This document shows, piece after piece, positions 43,160-54,462 of a DNA stretch of 64,000 nt (within the stretch, counting starts at the first letter, position 1; each line of letters starts with the position of its first letter). The position numbers and the translations under genes were made by a program. The notes beneath the pieces are model-generated. The model ran no database searches. It saw only the letters and a list, made by a program, of their open reading frames with translations, and had not been told where the DNA came from. The stretch covers positions 102,514,501 through 102,578,500 of the forward strand of contig CM065815.1 in NCBI GenBank assembly GCA_033398695.1, given 5' to 3'. Source of the DNA: Orobanche coerulescens (taxonomy: Eukaryota; Streptophyta; Magnoliopsida; Lamiales; Orobanchaceae).

Positions 43160-44479
43160 AAACTTTATGGAAAGCGGGAGAAGTGTACTTTCCTAGTCGA
43201 GAGTCTTGTCTTTCTCGGCTATGTCGTTTCTAAAGAAGGAGTGTCGGTGGACCAAGAGAAAATCGCGGCCATCAAGTCTTGGCCGATACCAAAAACAATC
43301 ACGGAGGTACGATCATTTCATGGCCTAGCTTCTTTTTACCGTCGATTCATCCGGGATTTTAGCACCATCTCCAGTCCGATCACGGAGTGTCTTAAAAAAG
43401 GAACCTTTGCATGGAACGAGGCGGCCCAAAAGGCTTTTGAAAAATTAAAGGGAAAGTTATGTGAAGCACCGATTTTGACGTTACCCGATTTTTCACAACC
43501 ATTTGAGGTGGAATGCGACGCTAGCGGAGTTGGAATCGGGGCAGTACTTATTCAAAGAGGCCGTCCCATCGCCTATTTTTCGGAGAAATTAAGTGGCGCC
43601 CGAATTAATTATTGTACTTACGACAAGGAGTTCTATGCTATCGTAAGAGCACTCGATCATTGGAGTCACTATTTACGTTCGAAACATTTCGTGTTACATT
43701 CGGATCACGAGTCGTTGAAATACATCAACGGGCAAAGCAAGCTAAGTCCGAGACATGCAAAATGGGTGGAATTTTTACAATCTTTTCACTTTTCATCCAA
43801 GTACAAAGACGGGAAGAGTAATATAGTGGCGGATGCACTATCAAGACGGTATGCCTTACTGTCGATTCTAGATGTTCGTTTGTTGGGGTTCGAGACTTTG
43901 AAAGATCATTACAGTGACGATTTGGACTTCGGAGAAATTTTTACCCGTTGTAAAATGGCCCCGTACGAAGAATTTGTTTTACAGGATGGCTTTCTTTTCA
44001 AGGGAAATAAATTATGTGTGCCGAGACATACAATTCGGGAATTGCTAGTTCGGGAGGCACACGGAGGAGGACTAGCCAGTCATTTCGGCTCGGCCAAGAC
44101 CGTAGAGGTGCTAAAAGAGCATTTCTTTTGGCCAAAGATGTATGGTGACATAAGCACAATCGTGAGTAAATGCGTCACTTGTCACATGATGAAAAGTTCG
44201 TTCAAGCCAAGTATATACATGCCGTTGCCAATACCATTACGACCATGGGAGGATGTCTCGATGGATTTTATTGTGGCTTTACCTCGTACTCAACGAGGCA
44301 AAGACTCGATCATGGTGGTCGTCGACCGTTTTTCGAAAATGGCTCACTTTATAGCTTGCCACAAAACCGATGATGCAAGCAATGTGGCGGACTTGTACTT
44401 CCGGGAAGTAGTTCGTTTACACGGAGTTCCAAAAACTATCGTGTCGGATCGAGATTCTAAATTTCTGAGTTACTTCTGA
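43160..44479 (+). pseudogene. Element F RT end, RNase H and integrase core
   Basis: Continuation after the amber codon; the first internal ATG is at 43241. It holds [15 protein letters not shown], RNase H ([41 protein letters not shown]), the integrase HHCC domain ([23 protein letters not shown]) and core ([36 protein letters not shown]). An indel at 44477 makes a stop just before the NTLWRKVG block. Confidence 0.88.
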
Positions 44480-45285
44480 AATACTTTATGGAGAAAAGTG
44501 GGTACTAAACTCCTATTCAGTACTTCACATCACCCACAAACCGATGGACAGACCGAGGTGACTAATCGAACCTTGGGAGCATTATTGCGAGGATTGGTGA
44601 ATAAAACACAAAAGGATTGGGACGTTAAACTTGCACATGCGGAATTCGCATACAACCGATCACCCGGCTTCGCCACGGCCCATTCACCTTTTGAAGTAGT
44701 ATACGGAATAAATCCGCACATGCCATTGGATTTGATTCCCTTGCCGAGCAACGAATTGGTTCACAAAGACGCCGAATCAAAACTCAAATCAATGATGAAG
44801 TTACATGAAAAGATACGGGAGCGGATTAAAGAAGTGAATGAAATTTACAAACGGAAGTCGAACAAAAATAAAAAGCGAGATTATTTGATGTTGGCGACTT
44901 AGTTTGGATACATTTGAGAAAAGAAAGATTCCCAAGCAAACGGAAGAACAAATTAATGCCGAGAGCCGAAGGTCCGTACAAAATTGTGGGAAAAGTGAAC
45001 GACAACGCCTACAAAGTCGAACTTCCGGGCGATTACGGAGTACACGCGACATTCAACGTAGGTGATCTCTCGCCTTACCTTGACGACGATGGCATTACGG
45101 AATTGAGGTCAATTCCTTTCAAAGAAGGAGGGAATGATACGATATCTAATATTCCAATCGAAGAAGCTCCAATAAAAATCGACATCCACGACGATGCAAA
45201 TTCGCATGGCCATGCATCATTATACTTGGGAGAAAAGAATATGCGGATTGGAGTTACGTTGTTAATCGGAACCGGAGTAACGTAA
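44480..45285 (+). pseudogene. Element F integrase C-terminal half with LTR-coded tail
   Basis: 44498-44902 has [17 protein letters not shown] with the catalytic Glu and the [11 protein letters not shown] block. A one-base loss near 44874 shifts to 44914-45285 with [20 protein letters not shown] and [16 protein letters not shown]. The frame crosses AAAGAAGGAGGGAA into the LTR at 45135, and the last 49 codons, ending LGEKNMRIGVTLLIGTGVT, are LTR sequence. This is the clearest intact example of the LTR-coded tail. Confidence 0.9.
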
Positions 45286-45472
45286 AACTCGACGACGGAA
45301 TCGGTCCGAAAGCATGAAAAATCGGCCATATCATGCTTGAAAGGGACTCATGATTTGTCAAGATGCATGAAGAGATTTCTCCTTCCCCACCTCACTACAA
45401 AATCGGCCCAAGCATGAGATTTGATGAAGACTTTCATCAAATATCTTCTTCATGTCACCATCACCTAATAAA
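45135..45472 (+). repeat. Element F 3' LTR, 5' 338 bp only
   Basis: Starts TGATACGATATC and follows the family until CACCTAATAAA. At about 45470 the sequence switches to GTGGGTGGAATTC, part of element H's RNase H. The two sides share AA(A) at the junction. Confidence 0.88.
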
Positions 45473-46300
45473 GTGGGTGGAATTCTTACAATCATTTCAC
45501 TTCTCATCAAAGTATAAGGATGGCAAGAGCAATATTGTGGCAGATGCATTGTCTAGGCGTTATGCCTTACTAGCCACTCTTGATGTTCGTTTGCTTGGAT
45601 TCGATACAGTAAAGGAGTATTACGAAGGTGATGCGGATTTTGGCGAGACCTTCGCCCGGTGCAAACCAGGCCCGGTGGGAGAATTTTCGATACAGGAGGG
45701 CTTTCTTTTTAAGGGAAATCGTCTTTGTCTACCCAGGCACACGATTCGCGAATTGCTGATTCGAGAGGCTCATGGGGGAGGTTTGGCTGGCCACTTCGGT
45801 TCGGCCAAGACATTAGAAGTGCTTAAGGAACATTTTTATTGGCCAAGGATGCAGGGGGATGTTCATAATATAATTAGTAAATGTGTGACGTGCCATATTG
45901 CGAAGAGTTCGTTCAAACCAGGAGTCTACACACCTTTACCGATTCCGGAAAGACCGTGGGAAGATGTCTCAATGGATTTCATTGTGGCTTTGCCTCGAAC
46001 CCAACGAGGTAAGGATGCGATTATGGTGGTCGTCGATCGTTTTTCGAAGATGGCTCATTTTGTTCCTTGTCACAAAACCGATGATGCGAGTAATGTTGTC
46101 GACTGTATTTCCGAGAGGTAGTGCGATTACATGGAGTTCGAAAACTATTGTTTCGGACCGAGACTCAAAGTTTCTAAGCTACTTTTGGAACACATTATGG
46201 AGGAAGGTGGGAACCAAGCTTTTGTTTAGTACTTCACATCATCCTCAAACCGACGGACAAATCAAGTAACGAATCGAACAGGGGACGCTGCGAGGCTTGG
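45473..46300 (+). pseudogene. Element H RNase H end and integrase core
   Basis: Frame 45363-46121 (native from 45473): [87 protein letters not shown]. Base losses near 46095-46110 shift it to 45898-46269 ([24 protein letters not shown]). A further loss at 46262-46300 removes the TEVTNRTLG catalytic-Glu region. Confidence 0.85.
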
Positions 46301-46977
46301 TGAGCAAAACACAAAAGGATCGGGATCTCGCGGCGCATGCGGAGTTTGCTTACAACCGTTCTCCTACTCATGCCACAGCACACTCTCCGTTTGAAGTAGT
46401 TTACGGGTTGAATCCTTACATACCGCTAGATCTAATTCCACTACCAAGTGACGAATTGGTGCATAAGGATGCGGAGTCAAAACTAAAATCAATGATGAAA
46501 CTACACGAACAGGTGCGGGATCGAATCAAGGAAATAAACGAGGCGTATAAAAGGAAGTCGAACAAGCAAAGAAAGCCGAGACTATTCGAGGTTGGAGATT
46601 TAGTTTGGTTACATTTGAGGAAGGAACGATTCCCGAGTAAGCGTAAGAATAAGTTAATGCCACGAGCCGAGGGGCCATTTAAAATAGTTGCGAAGGTGAA
46701 CGACAATGCTTACAAATTAGAACTTCCGGGCGACTATGGAGTGCATGCTACTTTCAACATAGGTGATCTTTCTCCTTATCTTGATGATGACGGGATTGCA
46801 GAATTGAGGACAATTCCTCTTAAAGGGGGAGGGGATGATACGAAGTCGACTACTCCAAGCGAAGAAGATGAAGTAAGAATTGACGTAAAACACCTCGATC
46901 GCACTACAACCTACTTAGGCGAGAAAACAGAAACGAGGCACGGAGTTACCTTGATAGTCGGAATTGGAATAACTTAA
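46297..46977 (+). pseudogene. Element H integrase C-terminal domain with LTR-coded tail
   Basis: 226 codons: [71 protein letters not shown]. It crosses GGGGGAGGGGA at 46836 into the LTR, which supplies the final ~47 codons, including EEDEVRIDVKHL, TTYLGEKTETRHGVTLIVG and the stop at 46975-46977. Confidence 0.9.
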
Positions 46978-47756
46978 ACAAAAGACAAGCAGCACCTTGG
47001 GGAGGGGAAAAGGATCAAGTGGCAACTAAACAAATAAAAGAATGTTCAGCTTTCTCTTACAAAAGCAGCAGGATTCTTGGCAAAAAGGGCGGCTGTCAAC
47101 AAACAACTTGGAGGCAAAGACCCAGCTTTTACTTTTATCCACAAGTGACATGAGGAACCTTTTTGTTATCTTTTATTATTCTAAGCTCAGCTTGTATTAG
47201 TTTAAATTATCTTGTCAGGCTTCCTTTGCCTATAAATAGTGGCAGTAGAGTTGTAATGGAGATTATTGAATGTTAAAGAATTGAGAACACTTTGTGTTTT
47301 TCCCTGGTGAATGTTTTTCATCAAAACTTGGTTTTTATTCGACGCGTTTCGAATACTAATCAGATTGATTCTCAATAGGTCTTGAGGAGAAATCACTTTA
47401 TCAAATTATAGGTCTAATTTGATAAAACCTCTGTTTATACCCTGTTTCGATATTCTGTTCATTTTTCGATACAGCTTGATACTTGTTCAATATTTCGTAT
47501 AAAGTGTTGTTCGATCCTTCGAACGTGTTTCCTGTCTTAACGTCGCTTCCGAACGAAACGTGCTGTTTTGAGTCTTTTCATTTGGGCCAAATTCCTGTCT
47601 TGTGGCTGTATCGAATCACCGCCTTCATCACTCGCCAGTATTGTTCTTTGTAGCGATTGTCTGATTCAAGCAGTTTCTTGTCGATAGCTTCCGTTCATCA
47701 AAAGGACTTCCGCTGTATCGAGAGCGAATTCGACTCCCAAGTGAGAATTCGTACCA
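46836..47756 (+). repeat. Element H 3' LTR (921 bp)
   Basis: Starts TGATACGAAGTCG, ends AATTCGTACCA (one change from CGTATCA). TATA box TATAAATA at 47231-47238. U5 has the hairpin CTCAA/TTGAG (47371-47386) and a perfect 10-bp stem TTTATCAAAT with ATTTGATAAA around the loop TATAGGTCTA (47397-47426). Further on, CTGTATCGA-like words recur. Confidence 0.92.
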
Positions 47757-48443
47757 GCTAGCTGGTGGGAGGCTATTAAGCCTCGAGATCGCGTTATCAC
47801 GTGGGTAGAGTTCCAGAGATTCATGAGAGATGAGTTTTGTCCGGAACCGATCAGAAATCAGAGGATTAATGAATTCTTTTCGGCGAAACCGCAGGATGTA
47901 CCGCTGTCTCAAGCTATTATTGATTTTAGCAAACAACTCGGCTATGTGCAGAATCAAGTAAGGACAGAGGAGGACAAGATTTGTCATTTTAGTAGGCGGA
48001 TGAAGCCGGAGATTCGTCAGTACATGGCAGGTCTCGCTTGCACTTCCTTGAGAGATTATCAGAATAGGGCATTAGCCTATGAGTTATCCAGATTATCGAC
48101 CGAGAGTATGTCTGACTCGAAGAAATAGAAAACCGTTGGGAACTTTTTAGGAAATCAGGGGAGTGGGCCCCTTGAGGTTGGGACTTCGTTTCGTCATCCC
48201 AAAATGGTTCCTAGATCGCGTGATCAGAGGATTAGTACCCCTGCAGTGAGTAATGTGAGCAGTTCGAAGATATGTTATAAATGTAGTCGAGCGGGCCATA
48301 CTGCGAAGAATTATCGTTCACCGTTAGTCAGCTGTTTCGAGGGTGGCCAGGTGGGTCACCGATCCGTACATTGCGAGACGGTAGCTGAGAGATTTGGGGA
48401 TCGAGGTGGCGTCTCTGCTCCGAAAGGACACGGAGATGCCTAG
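47757..48443 (+). pseudogene. Element N gag fragment with in-frame amber and damaged zinc knuckles
   Basis: Begins at codon ASWWEAIKPRDRVITW (matching 54811 onward) right after H. It runs through MRDEFCPEPIRNQRINEFF and LSRLSTESMSDSKK, then TAG at 48126-48128, then continues in frame to GHGDA and TGA/TAG at 48441-48443. The segment after the amber has two knuckle-like motifs: CYKCSRAGHTAKNY (last Cys is Tyr) and CFEGGQVGHRSVHC (second Cys is Gly). No protease or RT follows. Confidence 0.82.
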
Positions 48444-48831
48444 TGTGGTTTTGAGGATTTCGGCGTAGTCCGAATTATTTGTGATCGCCCTTGTGGATTG
48501 TTTGTGTTTACTTTCTGTTTTCTCGACTGTGCGTGTTTCCTTGTAATAGGTACTTTATGTTTTGTGAATGTTCGGATAATTGACTTGATAATATTATCTG
48601 TTTGATGATGCTTGTCACTTGTTGGTTTTATTATGTTTCTACCGGTGGCGTTGTGTTGGTCGTCGTGGAGCGCGTTTTCAGACCGTATATTCCTTTGCGT
48701 TGCTTGTAACGTTTCACCGATGGACGAAGTTACGCATTTCTTGTGTATCTCGTTGAGTTTTCTTGGCGGGATATTGCTTCTCCCTACTTGTTTTAAGTTT
48801 CGGGACGAAACTTCTTTTAAGGAGGGTAGTA
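48444..48831 (+). mobile_element. Element N 3' untranslated region and polypurine tract
   Basis: 388 bp between the gag stop and the LTR. It ends TTTTAAGGAGGGTAGTA, a polypurine tract just before TGTAATATCC. The preceding TTTCGGGACGAAACTTC resembles the end of Tekay/Del pol genes (codons for a short FRGTK-like end), suggesting pol was deleted between gag and this point. The frame 48612-48836 has no recognised domain. Confidence 0.75.
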
Positions 48832-49224
48832 TGTAATATCCGCGATTTTACATTTTCGGTAAATTTCTTTTTTTGGCCGGAGTCCGTTTTGACGACTCGC
48901 TCGTGACTGTTTCGTCAATCTGAGAGTATTTAGTTCTGCACTTTTTGTCATCCGAGTTCGTTTCGGTGTCGTTTTGTTGAGTTCCGTGTTCTTAAGCGAC
49001 TTTCCCGCGCTTGAGTTCGATTCTTGCGAATCTCGTTCGAACCGCTGCGTTCGGGTTTCTCGTAAGTTCATTTAACGTTGTTATACGTGTTGTGAGCTTC
49101 TGTTTGATTATTCGTTGTCGTATCGTGATTTTTCGGACATTTGGGGCTGTTTTGTAATTTCCCAAAGTTGTGGGTATGTCGTCATACCCATTTTTGAGAT
49201 GTTCTGTTGCTGTCTCTCGGAGTC

Positions 49225-49595
49225 GTTAGCGCACGCTATGCTTTGTGGTTAGCGCGCGCTAAGTTGCTGAAGTTAGCGCACGCTAAGTGTTGCCATTAGC
49301 GCGCGCTAACGGGTGGTGCAGAAATAGTCCAGAGGCTACTGGACTGGGTTAGAACGTTGGTTAGCGCACGCTGTTTGGTAACATAGCGCGCGCTAGGGTG
49401 CATTGGTAGCGCACCCTGGGGGGGAGGATAGCGCGCTACCGTGAGTCGGGCGATCCAGAGCTACCGGGTGAGTCTGGGTCTCGATAGCGTACGCTAACAT
49501 TTGTAGCTAGCGCACGCTAACTGTACATTTTGGCAGAACGTTTTGTTCTGATGCTTCGATAGCGCACGCTAATCAGGTAGGATTAGCGCACGCTA
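49225..49595. promoter_or_regulatory. Second array of ~12 TAGCGCGCGCTA-type motifs
   Basis: Homologous to 14881-15232, with a slightly different set: one additional unit at the right end and fewer CpG losses. The core is followed by ATATAAA at 49607-49613. Confidence 0.75.
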
Positions 49596-49606
49596 AGTCG
49601 CCAAAG

Positions 49607-49613
49607 ATATAAA
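49607..49613 (+). promoter_or_regulatory. TATA box of the shared N LTR
   Basis: ATATAAA, in the same place relative to the array as in the left LTR; the flanking inverted repeat is less well kept here. Confidence 0.6.
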
Positions 49614-50582
49614 CCGGACAGTCATTACTCTTCATTTTTCTTCATTTATTCTTCTTCCTCCGTGGGTTGAGACGAGGGCGACTAGGGCTTGGGCTCCTGG
49701 CCGATTTCTACTCCATCCAAGGTGTTTTAGAGCATCCTAGGTGATTATAACATCATCTAATCCATTGTTCTTCGCCGAATCGAGGTATTTTTCTTGAATC
49801 CCTAGAGTTGACTTTTTAGGGGATTTATTCTTGATTTCGTTTTCCTTTCGGTTTTGATACACCGATTGTTGTTTAATGATGTTGTTAAACATATTCTATG
49901 GATTGTATATCCATATTTTGACTCGGAATTCTGTTTTCGTATTTTGTCGGGATGAATCATGTTCTTGGCCGTTTTGGGGGAAACATTTGAATTTTTGTCA
50001 TTCGTTCTTTGAATTCAACGGCTTTAAGTCGTGCTATGGAATTCATTTTCATTGTTGTTATTGTTGTTCGTAGTTTATTGTCGCGGATTAGCGCTCGGTG
50101 GAGTCGACGGGTTCGTAATCGGTTCGTGCCAACCTACTTCGATCGGTTCTTCACGTTTGTGGTTACTCGAGGCAAGTACCTTGTCCATACAATTCTTGTT
50201 TTGGGGATATGATAATTAGTGATCGTCTCTATGTGTTTGTTTGATCGTTTGATTTGAACTTTCAAAAGATTCGGTTTAGCCTTGTTAAAGGCTTGCTTTC
50301 AAAACGCATGTGTTTTGTGAATGGTGTGGTTTGAGAATGACTATGTGAATTCTATGGATATGTTTGGTGTTGATGTTGCACTTGGTATTGCGTGTGGGCG
50401 TATATTATTTTATTTCGGTGCGTTGTGGTTTGACGTGGTGTTTCGCTAAGTGTTTGATGCCTCTTGGCGAATTGTTTGAATATCCTTGATGTGATATGTT
50501 AGTTGTGTGAATATGTGGATATGGTTGAAGGTCTACGGTGACGCATGGCACGTGATCATGTGGTCAGGATGCAACAAGTGAT

Positions 50583-52034
50583 CTTTGCTTCCCTTTCTGG
50601 ACTACGGGCCAACCCGAGTAAGAGTAATATCTTTCTATCAGCTAGTGCTCAGGTGCAGGGGGCCCAGTTCCAGCAGTTGTTAGGGTTTCAGCTAGGTCAG
50701 CTTCCTGTGAGGTATTTGGGAGTTCCCTTGATTACTTCGAAGCTGACAATTGCTATGTGTTCCCCTTTGATTGATTCGATTGATGGTAAATGCGAGTTCG
50801 TGGGCTAGTCTTGCTCTTTCCATGGCAGTCGGTGCGCCTTATTCGCTCTGTCTTATCTTCTTTACATATTTATTGGGTGGTAGTTTTATTTTGCCTAAGG
50901 GCGTTCTCTCTTTGATTGAGAAACGTATCAAAGCGGTTCTCCGGCGAGGTTCTCATGATTCGGGCACGGCCAAGGTGGCTGGGCTAAGGTTTGCTTGGAT
51001 GTGGATTGTGGGGGCCGTGGCATCATTCCGTTGAGGCTCAGAATCGGCGCGATGGCTCGTCATATCCGGGCTCTTATCACGGGCTCTAATCGCTCTGTCT
51101 GGTTAATTGGGTTCGGACTTTTAGGTTGCGGCAGTGTTCCTTCCGGGACCTTAGTGTTTCTCCACTTGACTTGGTATTGGCGTCGGCTTCAAACTGCGTC
51201 CCCTTGTTATGGGAGCATTTCGGATTCCATTGGAGATGGCTCATCCTTCTTCTTGTGGTCGGACCCCTGGCATTCTATGGGTGTGATTAGGCATTCTGCT
51301 CCTAGAGCTCCTCCGTGGTCCCAGATCGATGTGGGTGCTAGGCTTGATTCGGTTATTGTTGAGGGTTCTTGGGAGTGGCTGGTGGTGGATAGGCCCGAGC
51401 TTTTGCAGATTTCTTCGCTTTGCCACATATTCATGGGGGTCGGGATCGCGTTTAATGGAGACCGCTTAGGTCGTGGATTTATTCATCCTCTTCTGCTCTT
51501 CGGTTCCTCAGAGGTTATTCGCCCCCTGTTCCTTGGGCTCCGCTCTTGCACGGACCGGGAAAGATCCCGAGACACTCTTTCATCCTCTGGTTGGCTATTC
51601 AGGAGCGGTTATCGACTATGGATAAGCCTTGGCTTCAGCATATTGATGGGATTTGTGTCCTTTGTGGTATGGCGGTAGAGACGCACTCCCACCTATTCTT
51701 TCAGTGCCCTTATTCTAGGAGGTGTATTTCTATTGCTAGGAGGGCCGTCCGCTTTCGTTGGCCCCACTCTGTGTGGAGCTCGGGGGTATTGTGGGCTGCT
51801 AGGAGGTGGAGAGGTAAGCACGTGGTCAACGTGGCTTACCGTATTCTTCTTGCTGCGTTGGTCTATTTGATTTGGCAGGAGAGGAACGAGAGGAGGTTTG
51901 GCCAGAGCCGTCGAGATCCTCACTCGGTTACTTTCCAGGGGATAGGTCTTGTTCGTGATATTATCTCTTCTAGATGGCCCGCTCGTTCTCTATCTACTGT
52001 GGCTCTTCGTCGTATTTGGAGGATAGCTTGGTAG
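50583..52034 (+). pseudogene. LINE reverse transcriptase C-terminal part with zf-RVT domain
   Basis: Frames 50545-50808, 50771-51034, 50995-51678 and 51546-52034 together give the end of an L1-type ORF2: SGLRANPSKSNIF and LPVRYLGVPLITSKL (RT thumb region), FILPKGVLSLIEKRIKA, then the zinc-binding zf-RVT block (RHSFILWLAIQERLSTMDKP, CVLCGMAVETHSHLFFQCPY) and the terminal LAALVYLIWQERNERRFG. At least three frameshifts. The RT catalytic part and endonuclease are missing through 5' truncation. Confidence 0.87.
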
Positions 52035-52209
52035 TTCCTCTTTTGTATCTTTCTAGGCTTTGTAGCTTTGGTAGCCATTTGTTCGTAGGCTTTGTTTCCT
52101 ACTTTTGCTCTTTACGTTGTTTGGTGCACCATTCTATATGGTTGTCGGGTATTGGCCAGCCTTTCTTGGCCACTCTTATTTTATTTATGCAATTGACTTT
52201 TCCCAAAAA
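50583..52209 (+). mobile_element. 5'-truncated LINE (plant L1 type)
   Basis: Inserted in the N LTR with a 9-10 bp duplication (A)ACAAGTGAT at 50573-50582 and 52210-52219, and a short A-run at 52205-52211. Coding is plus strand, with a ~175-bp 3' untranslated end after the stop at 52034. This gives the position as a late event relative to the N LTR. Confidence 0.88.
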
Positions 52210-53168
52210 AACAAGTGATTGATCAAACCGTAAGAGCCTGAGATAATCTACGGTGGCACATGGCATGCTATCATGTGTCCAGGATGCAACAAGCGATTGA
52301 TCCAACCGTGAGATGTGTGTGATTTGTTTCGCTAGCCAGCTCGGGAGGGTCCTTCGAGGCCTCGAGTGGGATTTGTGGCTTCGTCCCGGTCCTAGGCGAT
52401 GCGCGTGTGTGATTACGTTGTGTTGATTTTTATGTCCGTCGAGGACACGTGATGTTGGGCTCTGGCCCTGTGAATTGTTGTCGGTTTTCTATTTGCGAAA
52501 ACAAAACCTTTGGGCTATGACCCCTGTTGATTTTTGGAAAGAGAAGGATTCGGAAATCCTAAATTGTTTTCTATTAAAACTCTCGATGGCATTTTAAACT
52601 GTTTTATAAATTGTTTCCCTTGATTTGTGATCTTTCGGTTTTGGAATCTTTTACCAATTCATGCCTAGGGAAGTGCTTTTCGTTACGTTTGGAACTTTGA
52701 GGATTCCTGATTATTATTGTTCTTGGAACTTGTATTGTATGGCTCGTATTTGCACTTTGTTCTTGCACTGGCAAAATAGTGGAGTTTTGCTAACCCCCGA
52801 GTATTCGGGGGGTGGATGTCTGTTTTTGCATTCAGGTTTGGGAGCATAACACATGGTCGGCACGAAGGATGATGAAAGATGAACGATACTAATCACACGA
52901 GGACCCGCTCGATGTCATTGGTTTAGTTATAGTTTATTTTCCGCTGCAGTATTCTTTCCCATTGTACGGGAGTATGTTGTATTCGACCCCTGCATGGGCA
53001 TGTATTGTGTTTGAGTTGTATGTATTTATTGAAAGACCAAATCTGTCTACTGAGTCATTTTAGCCTTAAAGGCATTATTGAGTTGTTCGATGTTGTTACC
53101 AGCCTGGTAGATCCTTGAGGAAAGGTTCTACGGCGTGTAATATCCCTGAGCAGATTGGGGGTGTTACA

Positions 53169-54462
53169 TAAATGGTATCAGAGCTTAGGTTGTGGAAACC
53201 TAGGCGGTCGGGTCAGTGGTGTCTATTGAGTTTTGTCTCGTCGGATTTTGTCTGACTGAGTCGTGTCGCGACGCGTCGTCTGAGTTTGTTGGTCGTGATT
53301 AGTATCGTGGGCGATCATCATCTTCGTGCAACCTGTGGATGTAAGTCTCCCTTCTTTGTGTTTGTGCCTCGTCTGATGCGAGTTACTGGTATGATTATGT
53401 GTTAAGTGGTGGAATCTTTATGCAGATTTTTAGTCTCATGATTGCGTTTATGTGACTCTCATATTTCGTCTATATGAGGAGTGGTGTCGCTGCTAATGTA
53501 TTTTCGAACTGTATTTTATCCGCTGCGTGAGTTCTTTCAAAATGACTTTCAGTATTTTGCAAACTGATTTTTACTTCGTAAAACCGACTCCCTAAATCGA
53601 GTTTTGGCATTTTGGCCTTGAATGTTTTATGACAGTTTGATATATGATCATGTGAGTTTTTAGGCATTCTAGCCTAATAGATTTTCGAAAACCATGAGTA
53701 TCTTAGAAAATAAATTTCGAGACGTACCTTTTAAAATGAATTATTTTCTCGTGATACTTTCAAGGTGCTTTCTAGTGCCGCAATATGTTTCAAAATTATC
53801 CCAATTGAGGACCAAAATACTTTGAGATATTTTCAAATTATTTAGAAATGCTTTGCTTAGACCCGTCGAATATTTTTTTTGAAAGTTTTTCACTAAAAGA
53901 AAAGTGTTCTCATTTTTGTTCAAACGCAAGATGATTTTCAAAGTCTCGATAATGGTGTTTGTACTACTTTTTGAAAGGTGATACTCAAGATCAACTAGTG
54001 TTTCTGAAATCTTTCTTTTTCAAAGGTGGTTTTCGTTTTTAAAACCTATCATTCCTGTTTGCAGTCCAGGGATTTATGTATGATATTCACATTGTCGTTA
54101 GAATGTTAGCTCCCGAGTATGATGGAATTGGTGGCGTGAACATTGAGTCATTTGCCACCCATTTGTTGTGATTAGCACTCTGTGAGAGGTGAGATGTTGG
54201 TATTGAATGTTGTCGCTTTGTGATGATTTGTGCGATATCGCACCTGTGTGAGCTATTGGAACTGGAATTTGTATGATTATGTACATACATGGTTGTTTCG
54301 TGATGTTTTGTAATTGTGCACTGGTTATCGTTCGAGTTGTTGATGTCGCCGAACGATGCCGTCGTTGCTGTGATATTCATGTGTGTGTTGCCTTACGACG
54401 GTAATCGTTGTATGTGTTATGCGTTATGATTTTCTGTTGTGCTGAATGGTTACTTATTCAGT
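53169..54462 (+). mobile_element. Element N leader with primer-binding site (second copy)
   Basis: The primer-binding site TGGTATCAGAGCTTAGG starts at 53173. The leader matches 21736-22481 and then continues for about 550 bp not present in the first copy, up to the gag ATG. The frames seen on the minus strand at 53470-54380 are not gene-like. Confidence 0.85.

Larger units (their letters stand above)
38473..45472 (+). mobile_element. Element F: gypsy element, 3' end truncated
   Basis: Inserted in C's RT (left flank GTTAC at 38468-38472; no right-hand copy survives). 5' LTR with solo LTR G inside, primer-binding site, gag-pol 40939-45285, then 338 bp of 3' LTR to 45472, where it is fused to element H. 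Next to I, this is the least damaged coding copy in the window. Confidence 0.9.
45473..47756 (+). mobile_element. Element H: 5'-truncated gypsy element (I-type)
   Basis: Begins mid RNase H and runs through integrase and a complete 3' LTR (46836-47756), then into N's gag at GCTAG. Sequence is close to I and J. The missing 5' part (LTR, gag, protease, RT) was lost with the right half of F's LTR in one deletion. Confidence 0.87.
48832..53168 (+). repeat. Element N LTR, shared by two internal regions, split by a LINE
   Basis: Starts TGTAATATCCGCG, ends ATTGGGGGTGTTACA. Without the LINE it is about 2.7 kb. It is preceded by a polypurine tract, as a 3' LTR is, and followed by a primer-binding site and leader, as a 5' LTR is. 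It therefore serves as both, giving internal-LTR-internal in tandem. Confidence 0.88.

Noticed and set aside
54087..54380. Minus-strand 97-codon frame in N's leader
   Set aside because: Low-complexity (His/Asn/Ser), antisense to the leader, and not shared with any known protein I recognise.
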